Translations under genes and position numbers: made by a program
Notes under the pieces: model-generated
Told to the model about the DNA's origin: nothing
Databases searched by the model: none
Seen by the model: the letters and a program-made list of their open reading frames with translations, nothing else
Shown: positions 24,015-32,631 of the stretch, in pieces
Layout of the letters: every line of letters begins with the position of its first letter
Numbering within the stretch: the first letter of the stretch is position 1
NCBI GenBank assembly: GCA_902624425.1
Contig: CACNXK010000009.1
Span: forward strand, 1-33,878
Length of the DNA: 33,878 nt
Origin: an uncultured SAR86 cluster bacterium
GTDB taxonomy: Bacteria > Pseudomonadota > Gammaproteobacteria > Magnimaribacterales > D2472
Direction of reading: 5' to 3'

Positions 24015-25189
24015 AGAACAAAACAAAAATTACCGTTGTTGGTTCCGGATATGTAGGAATGTCACTCGCAGTGCTTCTTTCTCAAAATAATGAAGTTGTC
24101 GTTCTTGATATAGATGCTTCACGAGTTGAGAGTATTAACAATAAAAAAACCACCGTTGCTGATGAAGATATTCAAGACTTTTTGGCCAAAAAAGAACTTA
24201 GTTTAAGAGCAACTTCTGACAAGGAAACCGCATATAAAGATGCAAAATTTGTATTAGTTGCAACACCTACCAACTATGATCCTGATGCTGGTCAATTTGA
24301 TACGAGCTCAGTAGATGGTGTTATCAGAGATGCACTTAAGCACAATTCAGATGCTTTGATCGTCATAAAGTCTACCGTCCCTTTGGGCTATACTGAATCT
24401 GTCCAAAAAAAAACTAGTTCACCTAATGTGATATTTTCTCCTGAATTCCTTCGAGAGGGACAGGCTTTAAAAGATAACCTTTACCCAGCAAGAATTATAA
24501 TAGGAACTAAACTCAAGGCTGGAAAAGACTTTGCAGAGCTCTTAGCTCAAGGAGCTTATAAAAAATGTATTGAAGTTCTCTATATGAGCTCAACTGAAGC
24601 CGAGGCAGTAAAACTCTTTGCTAATTCCTATCTTGCAATGCGCGTATCATTCTTTAATGAGCTAGACTCCTATGCGTTATCAAATGATCTTGATACCGGG
24701 AATATAATAAACGGAGTATGTTTGGATGAGCGTATAGGTCACGGATACAACAATCCATCATTTGGTTATGGAGGATACTGTCTCCCAAAAGACACTAAAC
24801 AGCTTTTATCAAACTATGAGCAAATCCCACAAACGTTAATACAAGCAATCGTTTCATCAAACACTATTCGAAAAGATTTCATTGCCGATGAGATTATAAA
24901 GTTAAAACCAAAAATAGTTGGTTTTTATCGTTTAATTATGAAAGAGGGAAGTGATAACTTCAGATCCTCTGCTATACAAGGAATTATAAGAAGGATCCAA
25001 GCTAGAAATATTGAAGCTGTTATATTTGAACCAACATTAAGTGATGATAAGTTTCATCAAGTAAGAGTTTTAAGGACGATTGATGATTTTAAGAATATAT
25101 CTGATGTTATTGTAACAAATCGAATGGATAATGAGCTTGATGATGTCATAGAAAAAGTCTTTACACGTGATATTTTTAGAAGTGATTGA
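24011..25189 (+). CDS. ugd: UDP-glucose 6-dehydrogenase
   Basis: 392 aa, the short E. coli type (388 aa). It oxidises UDP-glucose twice to UDP-glucuronate. The NAD motif is VVGSGYVGMSLAVLL. STVPLGYT, then FSPEFLREGQAL, and the active-site FGYGGYCLPKDTKQL with the catalytic Cys at C257 are all present. The start is TTG 24011; an in-frame stop (TAG 24005-24007) just upstream excludes a longer protein, and the next ATG lies inside the Rossmann motif. It is distinct from the two later dehydrogenases by its FLREG and GGYCLPKD signatures. Confidence 0.95.
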   Translation: MKNKTKITVVGSGYVGMSLAVLLSQNNEVVVLDIDASRVESINNKKTTVADEDIQDFLAKKELSLRATSDKETAYKDAKFVLVATPTNYDPDAGQFDTSSVDGVIRDALKHNSDALIVIKSTVPLGYTESVQKKTSSPNVIFSPEFLREGQALKDNLYPARIIIGTKLKAGKDFAELLAQGAYKKCIEVLYMSSTEAEAVKLFANSYLAMRVSFFNELDSYALSNDLDTGNIINGVCLDERIGHGYNNPSFGYGGYCLPKDTKQLLSNYEQIPQTLIQAIVSSNTIRKDFIADEIIKLKPKIVGFYRLIMKEGSDNFRSSAIQGIIRRIQARNIEAVIFEPTLSDDKFHQVRVLRTIDDFKNISDVIVTNRMDNELDDVIEKVFTRDIFRSD

Positions 25190-25361
25190 ATAGAAATGGT
25201 TTTTTTTGTTTTAATTGCCCAATGATAGCTTTGACAACAAATATCAAAGTGGAAAAGAGGATATATAAGTGCTTTGTACTAGCTCACTCTTACATTGTTT
25301 TTGTTTAAGATAAGTTGAATTATAGCAATGTAAGAAAGAGAAGCATGGTAAAAGGAGAAAG
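25190..25361 (+). other. Intergenic region before wecB
   Basis: 172 nt without a confident gene. It starts with a T8 tract (25200-25207), which has no stable stem before it. A TTGACA at 25231-25236 lacks a -10 at normal spacing. Then come the inverted repeat (separate entry) and a strong Shine-Dalgarno, AGGAG at 25353-25357, four bases before the wecB ATG. A 28-codon frame (25222-25308) is probably chance. It is one of only two gaps of this size in the polysaccharide locus and could mark a second transcription unit. Confidence 0.5.
25288..25335 (+). repeat. 10-bp perfect inverted repeat upstream of wecB
   Basis: TCTTACATTG (25288-25297) and CAATGTAAGA (25326-25335) are exact reverse complements separated by 28 nt; the inner neighbours add a G-T and a T-A pair in RNA. 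The right arm ends 26 nt before the wecB start. It could be an operator for a dimeric regulator or an RNA stem in the leader. It has no T-tract after it, so it is not a terminator. Confidence 0.6.
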
Positions 25362-26498
25362 ATGAAAAAGATTTTATGTGTTTTTGGAACACGCCCAGAG
25401 GCAGTAAAAATGGCGCCACTGATAATGGCTTTAAAAGATAATAAGTCGACCGATGTAAAGGTTTGTGTATCGGGACAACATCGCGAAATGCTAGATCAAG
25501 TCTTGAAGTTGTTCGATATAAGTCCTGACTTCGATTTAAATATTATGCAACCAGACCAAACTCTTGAAGAGATAACATCAAAAATTATGAAAAATATTTC
25601 TTCAGTTCTTGAGAGCTATTCACCAGATATTGTATTGGTCCATGGTGATACGACTACTACTTTTGCTACCTCTTTAGCTTCTTTCTATAAGCAAATAGAT
25701 GTGGGTCATATAGAAGCAGGTTTAAGGACAGGGAATATTTATTCTCCCTGGCCCGAGGAAATGAATCGAAAGTTGACGGGAGCAATTGCAAAATATCATT
25801 TTGCACCCACTGAAACCGCTCGCAATAACTTGATTGCAGAGGGCATTAATCCCTCAAAAATATCAGTAACAGGAAACACGGTAATTGATGCTCTTTTAAA
25901 GGTTAATGCAATACTCAAAAATGATGAGGAATTAAGTTTAGAGATTGACAAGCAACTAAAAATTGATCGTTCTCGAAGATTGGTTGTTGTTACGGGACAT
26001 CGACGAGAGAGTTTTGGAGATGGTTTTGATAGGATCTGTCTTGCTCTTAGACGTTTGTCAATGCGGGACGATGTGCAAATTATTTATCCAGTGCATCTAA
26101 ACCCAAATGTTCTCCTACCAGTCAAAGAATCTTTGGACGCAAGAAAAAATATTGTTCTTTTACCACCTCAAGAATATAAACCCTTTGTTCATTTAATGAG
26201 CAGGGCTGATATCATCCTAACAGACTCTGGCGGAATACAAGAGGAAGCCCCATCCCTTGGAAAACCAGTCTTGGTCATGAGAGATACTACTGAACGACCA
26301 GAAGCTGTTCAAGCAGGAACAGTTAAGCTTGTTGGAACTGAGGTTGATAAAATTATTGGAGAAATAAGTCGACTCCTTGATGATGATCTATACTACAAGA
26401 CGATGGCTAGTTCTATAAATCCCTATGGAGATGGACACGCTTCAACGAAGATTATAGAATCTTTAAATATTTTTTGGTCATCAGAGAGTTCAAGTTAG
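25362..26498 (+). CDS. wecB: UDP-N-acetylglucosamine 2-epimerase (non-hydrolysing)
   Basis: 378 aa. It interconverts UDP-GlcNAc and UDP-ManNAc. The N terminus is VFGTRPEAVKMAPL. Family active-site residues are visible: D96 in VHGDTTTT, E118 in HIEAGLRT, E132/E133 in WPEEMNR and H213 in TGHRRESFG. TDSGGIQEEAPSLGKPVLVMR is the UDP-binding end motif. It has the best Shine-Dalgarno in the window. It overlaps the next gene, the UDP-ManNAc dehydrogenase, by one base, so the product is probably passed on to UDP-ManNAcA. Confidence 0.97.
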   Translation: MKKILCVFGTRPEAVKMAPLIMALKDNKSTDVKVCVSGQHREMLDQVLKLFDISPDFDLNIMQPDQTLEEITSKIMKNISSVLESYSPDIVLVHGDTTTTFATSLASFYKQIDVGHIEAGLRTGNIYSPWPEEMNRKLTGAIAKYHFAPTETARNNLIAEGINPSKISVTGNTVIDALLKVNAILKNDEELSLEIDKQLKIDRSRRLVVVTGHRRESFGDGFDRICLALRRLSMRDDVQIIYPVHLNPNVLLPVKESLDARKNIVLLPPQEYKPFVHLMSRADIILTDSGGIQEEAPSLGKPVLVMRDTTERPEAVQAGTVKLVGTEVDKIIGEISRLLDDDLYYKTMASSINPYGDGHASTKIIESLNIFWSSESSS

Positions 26499-27754
26499 TG
26501 CATAAATTTTCTAAAATATCAGTAATTGGTCTTGGTTATATTGGTCTACCAACTGCAGCAATGTTTGCTATTAATGGAGTAAGTGTTGTCGGGGTAGATG
26601 TTAATCAAGATGTAGTAGATATTATAAATAAAGGAAAAATACACATAGCTGAGCCGGGCTTAGATAAAGCTGTTTTTGAAGCAATAAATTTAAAAAACTT
26701 GAGAGCAACTTCATCTGCTGAACCTGCTGATGCTTTTTTGATAGCTGTTCCAACTCCATTTGAAGGTAAAAATAATCAGCCCGATTTATCTTTTATCAAG
26801 TCTGCAATAAAATTAATTGCTCCTGTTCTTGCAAAAGGGAATTTAGTAATTCTTGAGAGTACTGTTCCTGTTGGAACTACTTTCTCTATAGCAAAATTAT
26901 TAGCTAATTATCGTAAAGACCTAACTTTCCCCCAAAGCCATGGTGAAGATTCAGATATTAGAATTGCCCATTGTCCTGAAAGAGTTCTTCCAGGAAGGGT
27001 TATGGAGGAGCTGAAGACTAACGATAGAATCATTGGAGGAATGTCGGTAAAGTGCTCTAATGATGCTAAGGCATTATATAAAAAGTTTGTCACTGGTAAC
27101 TGCATCTTGGCCTCAGATCCAGCTGTTGCTGAAATGGCGAAACTTACTGAAAATAGTTTCCGAGATGTGAATATTGCCTTTGCAAATGAATTATCTATTG
27201 TTTGCGATGATCTTGGTATAGATGTTTGGGAGCTTATAAACCTGGCTAATAAGCATCCAAGGGTTAATATATTGCAACCTGGTCCAGGAGTTGGTGGGCA
27301 CTGTATTGCTGTCGATCCATGGTTTATAGTGTCCTCATCTCACAAAAATACAAAGTTAATTAAGGCATCAAGGGAAGTCAATGACAGAAAGCCCGAATGG
27401 GTATTAAGAAAAGTTAAGGAGAAAGTTAAAAAAATGCAGAAGCATTTAGGATCTGAGGCTAATGTTGTGATTGCATGCTATGGATTATCTTTTAAACCTG
27501 ATATTGATGATATTCGGGAGAGCCCAGCTATCAAGATTGCCAATGATTTATTAATGAGTTACCCAAGATCAGTTTTACTCGTTGAGCCAAACTTAGAAAG
27601 TTTACCTAGTGTTTTTAATGGTGAAACTTTAATAGATTTTAATGAAGCATCTGAGCGAGCAGATATTCACGTTCTGTTAGTTGATCATCAGGAATTTAAA
27701 AATAGAAAGCCAAATAAAGGCCTGATAATAGATACAAGAGGAATATGGTCCTAA
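26498..27754 (+). CDS. wecC: UDP-N-acetyl-D-mannosamine dehydrogenase
   Basis: 418 aa, compared with 420 in E. coli WecC. It oxidises UDP-ManNAc to UDP-ManNAcA. The NAD motif is VIGLGYIGLPTAAMFA. PTPFEGKNNQPDLS and ESTVPVGTT follow, then HCPERVLPG, and the catalytic GVGGHCIAVDPWF with Cys at C269. I chose GTG 26498, which shares its first base with the wecB stop (TAGTG) and gives the usual N terminus; a TTG at 26474 would add eight residues from within wecB. The pairing with wecB supports WecC over other nucleotide-sugar dehydrogenases. Confidence 0.93.
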   Translation: MHKFSKISVIGLGYIGLPTAAMFAINGVSVVGVDVNQDVVDIINKGKIHIAEPGLDKAVFEAINLKNLRATSSAEPADAFLIAVPTPFEGKNNQPDLSFIKSAIKLIAPVLAKGNLVILESTVPVGTTFSIAKLLANYRKDLTFPQSHGEDSDIRIAHCPERVLPGRVMEELKTNDRIIGGMSVKCSNDAKALYKKFVTGNCILASDPAVAEMAKLTENSFRDVNIAFANELSIVCDDLGIDVWELINLANKHPRVNILQPGPGVGGHCIAVDPWFIVSSSHKNTKLIKASREVNDRKPEWVLRKVKEKVKKMQKHLGSEANVVIACYGLSFKPDIDDIRESPAIKIANDLLMSYPRSVLLVEPNLESLPSVFNGETLIDFNEASERADIHVLLVDHQEFKNRKPNKGLIIDTRGIWS

Positions 27755-27755
27755 A

Positions 27756-29042
27756 ATGATATTTGAAAAAAAATTTCAAGATATATCTATTGCAGTTATT
27801 GGACTAGGATATGTGGGGCTTCCACTAGCTGTAGCCTTTGGAAATAAATTAAAAACAATTGGCTTTGACATAAATAAAGATCGAGTTGAATCTTTAATCG
27901 GTGGAAGTGATTGGACAAATGAAGTTGACCCAGACAAATTAAAAGATGTTAGTTCACTTTCCTACACCTCAGAAAAAAATGATCTTGTTGATTGTGATGT
28001 TTTTATTGTAACCGTCCCTACTCCTGTTGATAAAAATAAAGAACCTGATCTAGACGCCCTCAGATCAGCCTCAAAACTAGTAGGAAGCATAATGAAGACT
28101 GGCTCAATCGTAATTTTTGAATCTACTGTTTATCCTGGAGCTACAGAGGAGATTTGTCTTCCTATTATTGAGGACGAATCAGGCTTAAAAATTAATAAAG
28201 ATATTTTTGCTGGATATAGCCCAGAGAGAATTAACCCAGGTGATAAATCTAGATCCCTGGAATCTATTATAAAAGTAACATCGGGTTCTAACGCCAACTC
28301 TGCAAGTTTTGTGGATAAGTTGTATAGTTTAATTATATCAGCAGGAACCTATTGCGCAGAATCGATAAAAGTTGCGGAGGCTGCAAAAGTTATTGAAAAC
28401 ACTCAAAGAGATCTAAATATTGCATTAGTTAATGAACTCTCAATTTTATTTCGCTATCTTGATTTAGATACGGAAGCTGTCCTCAAAGCTGCAGAGACTA
28501 AGTGGAATTTTTTATCCTTTAGGCCCGGACTTGTTGGAGGGCATTGTATAGGGGTTGATCCTTATTATTTAACTTACAAGGCTAGAGAGGTTGGCTATAG
28601 TGCTGATGTTATACTTGCTGGACGTAAAATAAATGATGGAATGCCAGAATATGTTTCAAATAGGGTATTGCTTGCTATGCAAAAGAAGGGCATTAAAACT
28701 AAAGGAGCAAAGACCTTGATCTTGGGAGCAACGTTTAAAGAGAATTGTCCAGATATTAGAAATTCAAAGGCTTTATCGCTTGTTTCAGCTCTTAGAAACA
28801 AAGATATTGATACAGAAATTTTCGATCCAATTGCAGATTTTAAAGCCTTATCTAGTGAGTATAAGATACAAACAATTGAGGGATTACAATCTGAAGCATA
28901 TGATGCGATTGTTTTATGTGTAGCTCATGATTACTTTTGTGAGCTTGGTCTCAAAAAGATTAAAAGTTTTTGTAAACCAAACAGTGTTTTCTTTGACTTG
29001 AAATCAGTTTTTGATATTTCAGAATCTGATGAAAGACTTTAA
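27756..29042 (+). CDS. UDP-N-acetylglucosamine 6-dehydrogenase, TviB/WbpA type
   Basis: 428 aa. It likely oxidises UDP-GlcNAc (or UDP-GalNAc) to the uronic acid. The NAD motif is [30 protein letters not shown] and [13 protein letters not shown] are the TviB/WbpA forms of the family motifs, followed by [10 protein letters not shown] and the catalytic [14 protein letters not shown] with Cys at C264. Family members are TviB (Vi antigen) and WbpA (Pseudomonas O6). The next gene, a TviC/WbpP-type epimerase, is its usual partner and supports the assignment. It starts one base after wecC, and its stop is one base before the epimerase start. Confidence 0.93.
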   Translation: MIFEKKFQDISIAVIGLGYVGLPLAVAFGNKLKTIGFDINKDRVESLIGGSDWTNEVDPDKLKDVSSLSYTSEKNDLVDCDVFIVTVPTPVDKNKEPDLDALRSASKLVGSIMKTGSIVIFESTVYPGATEEICLPIIEDESGLKINKDIFAGYSPERINPGDKSRSLESIIKVTSGSNANSASFVDKLYSLIISAGTYCAESIKVAEAAKVIENTQRDLNIALVNELSILFRYLDLDTEAVLKAAETKWNFLSFRPGLVGGHCIGVDPYYLTYKAREVGYSADVILAGRKINDGMPEYVSNRVLLAMQKKGIKTKGAKTLILGATFKENCPDIRNSKALSLVSALRNKDIDTEIFDPIADFKALSSEYKIQTIEGLQSEAYDAIVLCVAHDYFCELGLKKIKSFCKPNSVFFDLKSVFDISESDERL

Positions 29043-29043
29043 T

Positions 29044-30075
29044 ATGTTAGATGACTTAGAAATAATACTTAATACTCCAAAGTCATGGCTTATTACTGGT
29101 GCAGCAGGATTCATCGGATCCAATATTGTTGAATACCTTCTGAAGCATGACCAAAATGTTGTAGGACTTGATAACTTTTCAACTGGTCACAGATCCAATA
29201 TAGATGAAATAAATGATTCGGTAACGGTATCGCAACGTGAGCGATTTAATTTTATTGAGGGAGATATAAAAGATTATAATATATGTCTTAAAGCTTCACA
29301 TAATATCGATTTCTGCTTACATCAAGCAGCTTTGGGGTCTGTTCCAAGATCAATAAGTGATCCACTGGCAACAAATGCCTCAAATATAACTGGATTTCTT
29401 AATGTTCTTTCAGCATCTAAGGAATCAGGAAATGCTCGCTTTGTTTTTGCTGCTAGCAGCTCGACATATGGCGACAGTGCGCAGCTGCCAAAAATCGAAG
29501 ACGAAATAGGAAGACCCCTATCACCATATGCAGTTACTAAATATGTGAACGAGCTTTATGCAGAAGTTTTCTCAAGGACATATCATATGGAAACTGTCGG
29601 TCTGCGTTATTTTAATGTATTTGGTGCCCGTCAAGATCCCGCAGGTGCTTATGCAGCTGTTATACCCAAATGGATTGCATCAATGATTAGAAATGAAGAT
29701 GTCTTCATAAATGGTGATGGCAAAACCAGCCGTGATTTTTGTTATGTTGAGAATGCCGTTCAAGCAAATATTCGGGCTGCACATATGGAGCTGAAAAGCA
29801 ATCACGAAATTTATAATGTTGCCGTGGGTCATCGCACTTCATTATTGGATTTATTTAAACATATTAAGCATAGTCTAGGTGAGCATGGCATTATTTATGA
29901 AAAAGAACCAATTTATAGAGATTTCAGGCCCGGTGACGTTCGTCACTCGCAGGCAAATATTGATAAAGCCAGTATAGAGCTTAAATATTGCCCAACTCAC
30001 AATATCAAGCAAGGTATTGCTGAGGCCATGCCATGGTATATTAGAAATCTATCAGCTAAAGAGCTGTCATCATAA
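29044..30075 (+). CDS. UDP-GlcNAc(A) 4-epimerase, TviC/WbpP type
   Basis: 343 aa extended SDR. WbpP and TviC interconvert UDP-GlcNAc(A) and UDP-GalNAc(A). The NAD motif is [40 protein letters not shown] and AASSSTYGD follow, with the catalytic YAVTK at Y162/K166 and [25 protein letters not shown] and the ending AMPWYI closely follow WbpP. Start ATG 29044 matches the length before WLITG in WbpP; ATG 29029 and an upstream start at 29011 would lie in the dehydrogenase gene. With the previous gene it should yield UDP-GalNAcA. Confidence 0.94.
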   Translation: MLDDLEIILNTPKSWLITGAAGFIGSNIVEYLLKHDQNVVGLDNFSTGHRSNIDEINDSVTVSQRERFNFIEGDIKDYNICLKASHNIDFCLHQAALGSVPRSISDPLATNASNITGFLNVLSASKESGNARFVFAASSSTYGDSAQLPKIEDEIGRPLSPYAVTKYVNELYAEVFSRTYHMETVGLRYFNVFGARQDPAGAYAAVIPKWIASMIRNEDVFINGDGKTSRDFCYVENAVQANIRAAHMELKSNHEIYNVAVGHRTSLLDLFKHIKHSLGEHGIIYEKEPIYRDFRPGDVRHSQANIDKASIELKYCPTHNIKQGIAEAMPWYIRNLSAKELSS

Positions 30076-30087
30076 AAAATATGGTAT

Positions 30088-31767
30088 ATGTCAAAAATAC
30101 TATTACTTGGAAGTAACGATCGAGCTGCATTAGAGTTTGTTAGATCTCTTGGTAAAAGAGGATTAGAAATAGATATCTTGCGTTTCGGGCCTCCAACTAT
30201 TTGTGAGTACTCTAGGTTTTGTTCTAAATCTTATTTTTTTGGTAATCCTGAAAAAGATCTTACAGATTTTAATAAGTTGCTGCTGAAACATCTTCAATTC
30301 ATTAATTACGACTTAATAGTGCCAATTAATGATCTGGCCTGTGAAATTATATTTCAGAAGGAATTTAATGAATTTAATTCTAACAAAATAATGGGCCCAT
30401 CCAGTGAATGTTATGATTTTGCTCATGATAAAGCTAAGACTCTTGAATTATGTCGTCGCATCGGTGTGCCAACTCCTGATTCTTTGCTTATTTCATCTTT
30501 GTCTGAAGTCACTGAACATAAAATAGATTTTCCAGTTTATGCAAAACCACAGTTTTCAAGACTAATAAAAGATGGCGTTACTCATAATTTCCAGGTGAGA
30601 AAGATTAGTACTGATTTACAATTAGCAAATTTTCTTCGTGACAATATCTTGAATTGCGGTGTTTTGCTTCAAAAACAGATCTCTGGTTGGGGTATTGGTG
30701 TAAATGTTTTTGCTGTTAGTGGATCAATATTAGCCAAAACAGCAACTGAGCGCGTACATGAACCAATCAATGGAGGCAGCAGCAGTTATCGTCGATCGGT
30801 GAGAATAGATAAAAAGCTTGCGAAATATACTGAATTGATAATTAGTGAGGCTAAATGGACTGGACTGGCAATGATTGAGTTTAAAACAGATGGAGCTGAC
30901 TATTATGTTATGGAAATAAACGGAAGGCCTTGGGGGTCAATAGGAGTTCCAATTAAGTCAGGTATTGATTTTCCTTACATAGCATATTGTCATTTTGCTG
31001 ATATCAAAGATAAGCCTTTGATGAACTATTTACCTGGAAAGTATGGCCGAAATTTATATAGGGATATTCATTGGTTTTTAATAGAAATACGAAGTCTAAA
31101 GTTCATAAACGCATTAAAGTCAATTTTTAAAGGATTTTTTCGAATGATCTCAGGCAAAGAGTACATTGATGAGTTTTCATTAACAGATCCTAGGCCATTC
31201 CTTTTCTCTATAGTTCTAATTTTCCGTCGTTATTTTTTAAGCATATTAAAAATAAATAAGAATAATTTGAATAATGTTTCCAGCTCTAAAATATCTTTAC
31301 CCATAGAGCAAAAATCAAAAGTACTTTTTGTTTGCAAGGGTAATATTAACCGAAGTGCATTTGCTGAAAACTTTTTTAAATCAAGATTAGCTCACAATAT
31401 TTTAGTTGATTCCGCTGGTACTATGCTTAGAAGAAATAGGATGGCTTCAGAAGAAGCAACGGAAGTCGCATTAAAATTTGGTGTTGATCTATCACAACAT
31501 AAATCAAAGTCAGTTTTTGATTTAAACTTAGATGAATATAGCCACATTTTTGTCTTTGATAATGCAAATTATAAATTCATGGCAGATAACTTCTCCTTTC
31601 ATTTAAATAGAGTTTTTCGTTTAACTAGGGATAATGAAATTGATGACCCCCATGGGCTTGGATTAGAAGTTTTCCATTCGATATTCTCTAAAATAGATAG
31701 TGCTTTATGTTCCTTAGAGCTAAACTTAAAGGAGTCTAAAAATAAAAAAGGATCAAGTTTTGAATAG
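30088..31767 (+). CDS. ATP-grasp ligase fused to low-molecular-weight tyrosine phosphatase
   Basis: 559 aa, two-domain. The N-terminal part (1-110) is a pre-ATP-grasp Rossmann-like fold. The ATP-grasp fold (about 110-305) has K115 in HDKAKT, K153 in YAKPQFS, and metal-binding E264, E276 and N278 in MIEFK and MEINGRPWG. A basic linker (about 310-405) includes a hydrophobic stretch near 370-387. The C-terminal domain (411-545) is a low-molecular-weight phosphatase with C416 and R422 in VCKGNINRS (C-x5-R-S) and the acid D520 in DDPHG. All key residues of both domains are present. One possibility is ligation of an amine or amino acid to a uronic acid carboxylate, with the phosphatase acting on protein or sugar phosphates. 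Substrates are unknown. It overlaps the deacetylase gene by 8 nt. Confidence 0.85.
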   Translation: MSKILLLGSNDRAALEFVRSLGKRGLEIDILRFGPPTICEYSRFCSKSYFFGNPEKDLTDFNKLLLKHLQFINYDLIVPINDLACEIIFQKEFNEFNSNKIMGPSSECYDFAHDKAKTLELCRRIGVPTPDSLLISSLSEVTEHKIDFPVYAKPQFSRLIKDGVTHNFQVRKISTDLQLANFLRDNILNCGVLLQKQISGWGIGVNVFAVSGSILAKTATERVHEPINGGSSSYRRSVRIDKKLAKYTELIISEAKWTGLAMIEFKTDGADYYVMEINGRPWGSIGVPIKSGIDFPYIAYCHFADIKDKPLMNYLPGKYGRNLYRDIHWFLIEIRSLKFINALKSIFKGFFRMISGKEYIDEFSLTDPRPFLFSIVLIFRRYFLSILKINKNNLNNVSSSKISLPIEQKSKVLFVCKGNINRSAFAENFFKSRLAHNILVDSAGTMLRRNRMASEEATEVALKFGVDLSQHKSKSVFDLNLDEYSHIFVFDNANYKFMADNFSFHLNRVFRLTRDNEIDDPHGLGLEVFHSIFSKIDSALCSLELNLKESKNKKGSSFE

Positions 31768-32524
31768 GTTATCAAGAATATTTGAAGCAAAAGCTTCAAG
31801 TTTGTGGAAGAGAAAAATGTTCAGAGGTAATTTTAGGAAAAGTGGATGCGTGTCTTTCACCTTTGATGACTTTCCTATGTCAGCAGCTCAAAAGGGTGCA
31901 ACAATTTTAGATAAAGCTAATGTTAAAGGGACATTTTATACATCAGTTGGTCTAATGGGTTTAAAGATGTATGGAGTTGAAATGTTTAGTGCCAACCAAC
32001 TTAGAGCACTTATAAAGAATGGCCATGAAATAGGCTGTCATACATACTCTCACTTCGACTTCTATCAAGGAGGGCATTGTGCTTCTGGCTTAAATTTAGA
32101 GCTTAATCAGAATTTAATTGAACTACAAAAGATTGTTGGCCCTTATAGTATGCAGTCATTTGCATTTCCTAAGGGAAGAGTAACGCTTGCAGGTAAGACA
32201 ATTTTAGCGCGTAAATTTGAATCATGTCGAGGTGTTAAATATGGAATAAATTATCCAGGAGATGACCTAAATCAACTCAAGAGCGTTCCTTTATATGCTT
32301 CATCATTCAATGCTCAGCAGATATCCAAAATTGTAAAAGATGCAGTGGATAATCATGGCTGGTTAATTTTTTATACTCATGACGTTGGAGAGACAGTCAC
32401 TTCTCCATTTGGCTGCACTATTAAACAATTTGAGTTGGTACTTCAGATTGTAATTAATTCAGGAGCGCGTATATTACCTGTTGGGGAAATAACAAAATTT
32501 AACAGTTCTTTATCAAGTAAATAA
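31760..32524 (+). CDS. Polysaccharide deacetylase (NodB domain)
   Basis: 254 aa, carbohydrate esterase family 4 type. SFTFDDFP holds the metal-binding and catalytic Asp pair D36/D37; CHTYSH gives H94 and H98 for the metal. FAFPKG and LIFYTHDV are the later NodB motifs. No signal peptide is obvious, so it may act in the cytoplasm on lipid-linked or nucleotide-linked sugars. The start TTG 31760 has AAGGA seven bases upstream and overlaps the previous gene by 8 nt. An internal ATG at 31817 with GGAAGAG before it is an alternative that would remove 19 basic residues. Likely removes N- or O-acetyl groups from the cluster's amino sugars. Confidence 0.87.
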   Translation: MNRLSRIFEAKASSLWKRKMFRGNFRKSGCVSFTFDDFPMSAAQKGATILDKANVKGTFYTSVGLMGLKMYGVEMFSANQLRALIKNGHEIGCHTYSHFDFYQGGHCASGLNLELNQNLIELQKIVGPYSMQSFAFPKGRVTLAGKTILARKFESCRGVKYGINYPGDDLNQLKSVPLYASSFNAQQISKIVKDAVDNHGWLIFYTHDVGETVTSPFGCTIKQFELVLQIVINSGARILPVGEITKFNSSLSSK

Positions 32525-32541
32525 GAAAGAAAAAAATACTA

Positions 32542-32622
32542 ATGATAAGTATATCTGCCCATTATCAAGAAACAATCAATAGGCATAAAAAAACTTTTTT
32601 ATCTTCGCAATTCGTTAACTAA
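32542..32622 (+). CDS. Possible 26-codon leader ORF
   Basis: ATG 32542 opens a 26-codon frame that ends at TAA 32620-32622, whose last two bases begin the AAGGAG ribosome site of the next gene. It carries the A7-C-T6 tract also found before the first gene of the locus. A terminating ribosome would cover the next start, so coupling is possible. No known similarity and only a weak ribosome site; may be chance. Confidence 0.2.
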   Translation: MISISAHYQETINRHKKTFLSSQFVN

Positions 32623-32631
32623 GGAGAAAAA

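Noticed and set aside
25200-25207. T8 tract after ugd as an intrinsic terminator
   Set aside because: No stable G+C-bearing stem precedes it; T-tracts are frequent in this A+T-rich DNA.
25231-25236. Perfect TTGACA as a -35 for wecB
   Set aside because: No -10-like hexamer is present at 15-19 nt downstream; the nearest TATATA is 25 nt away.
29011-29043. Upstream starts for the WbpP-type epimerase
   Set aside because: They lie within the dehydrogenase gene; ATG 29044 directly after its stop gives the expected distance to the NAD motif.
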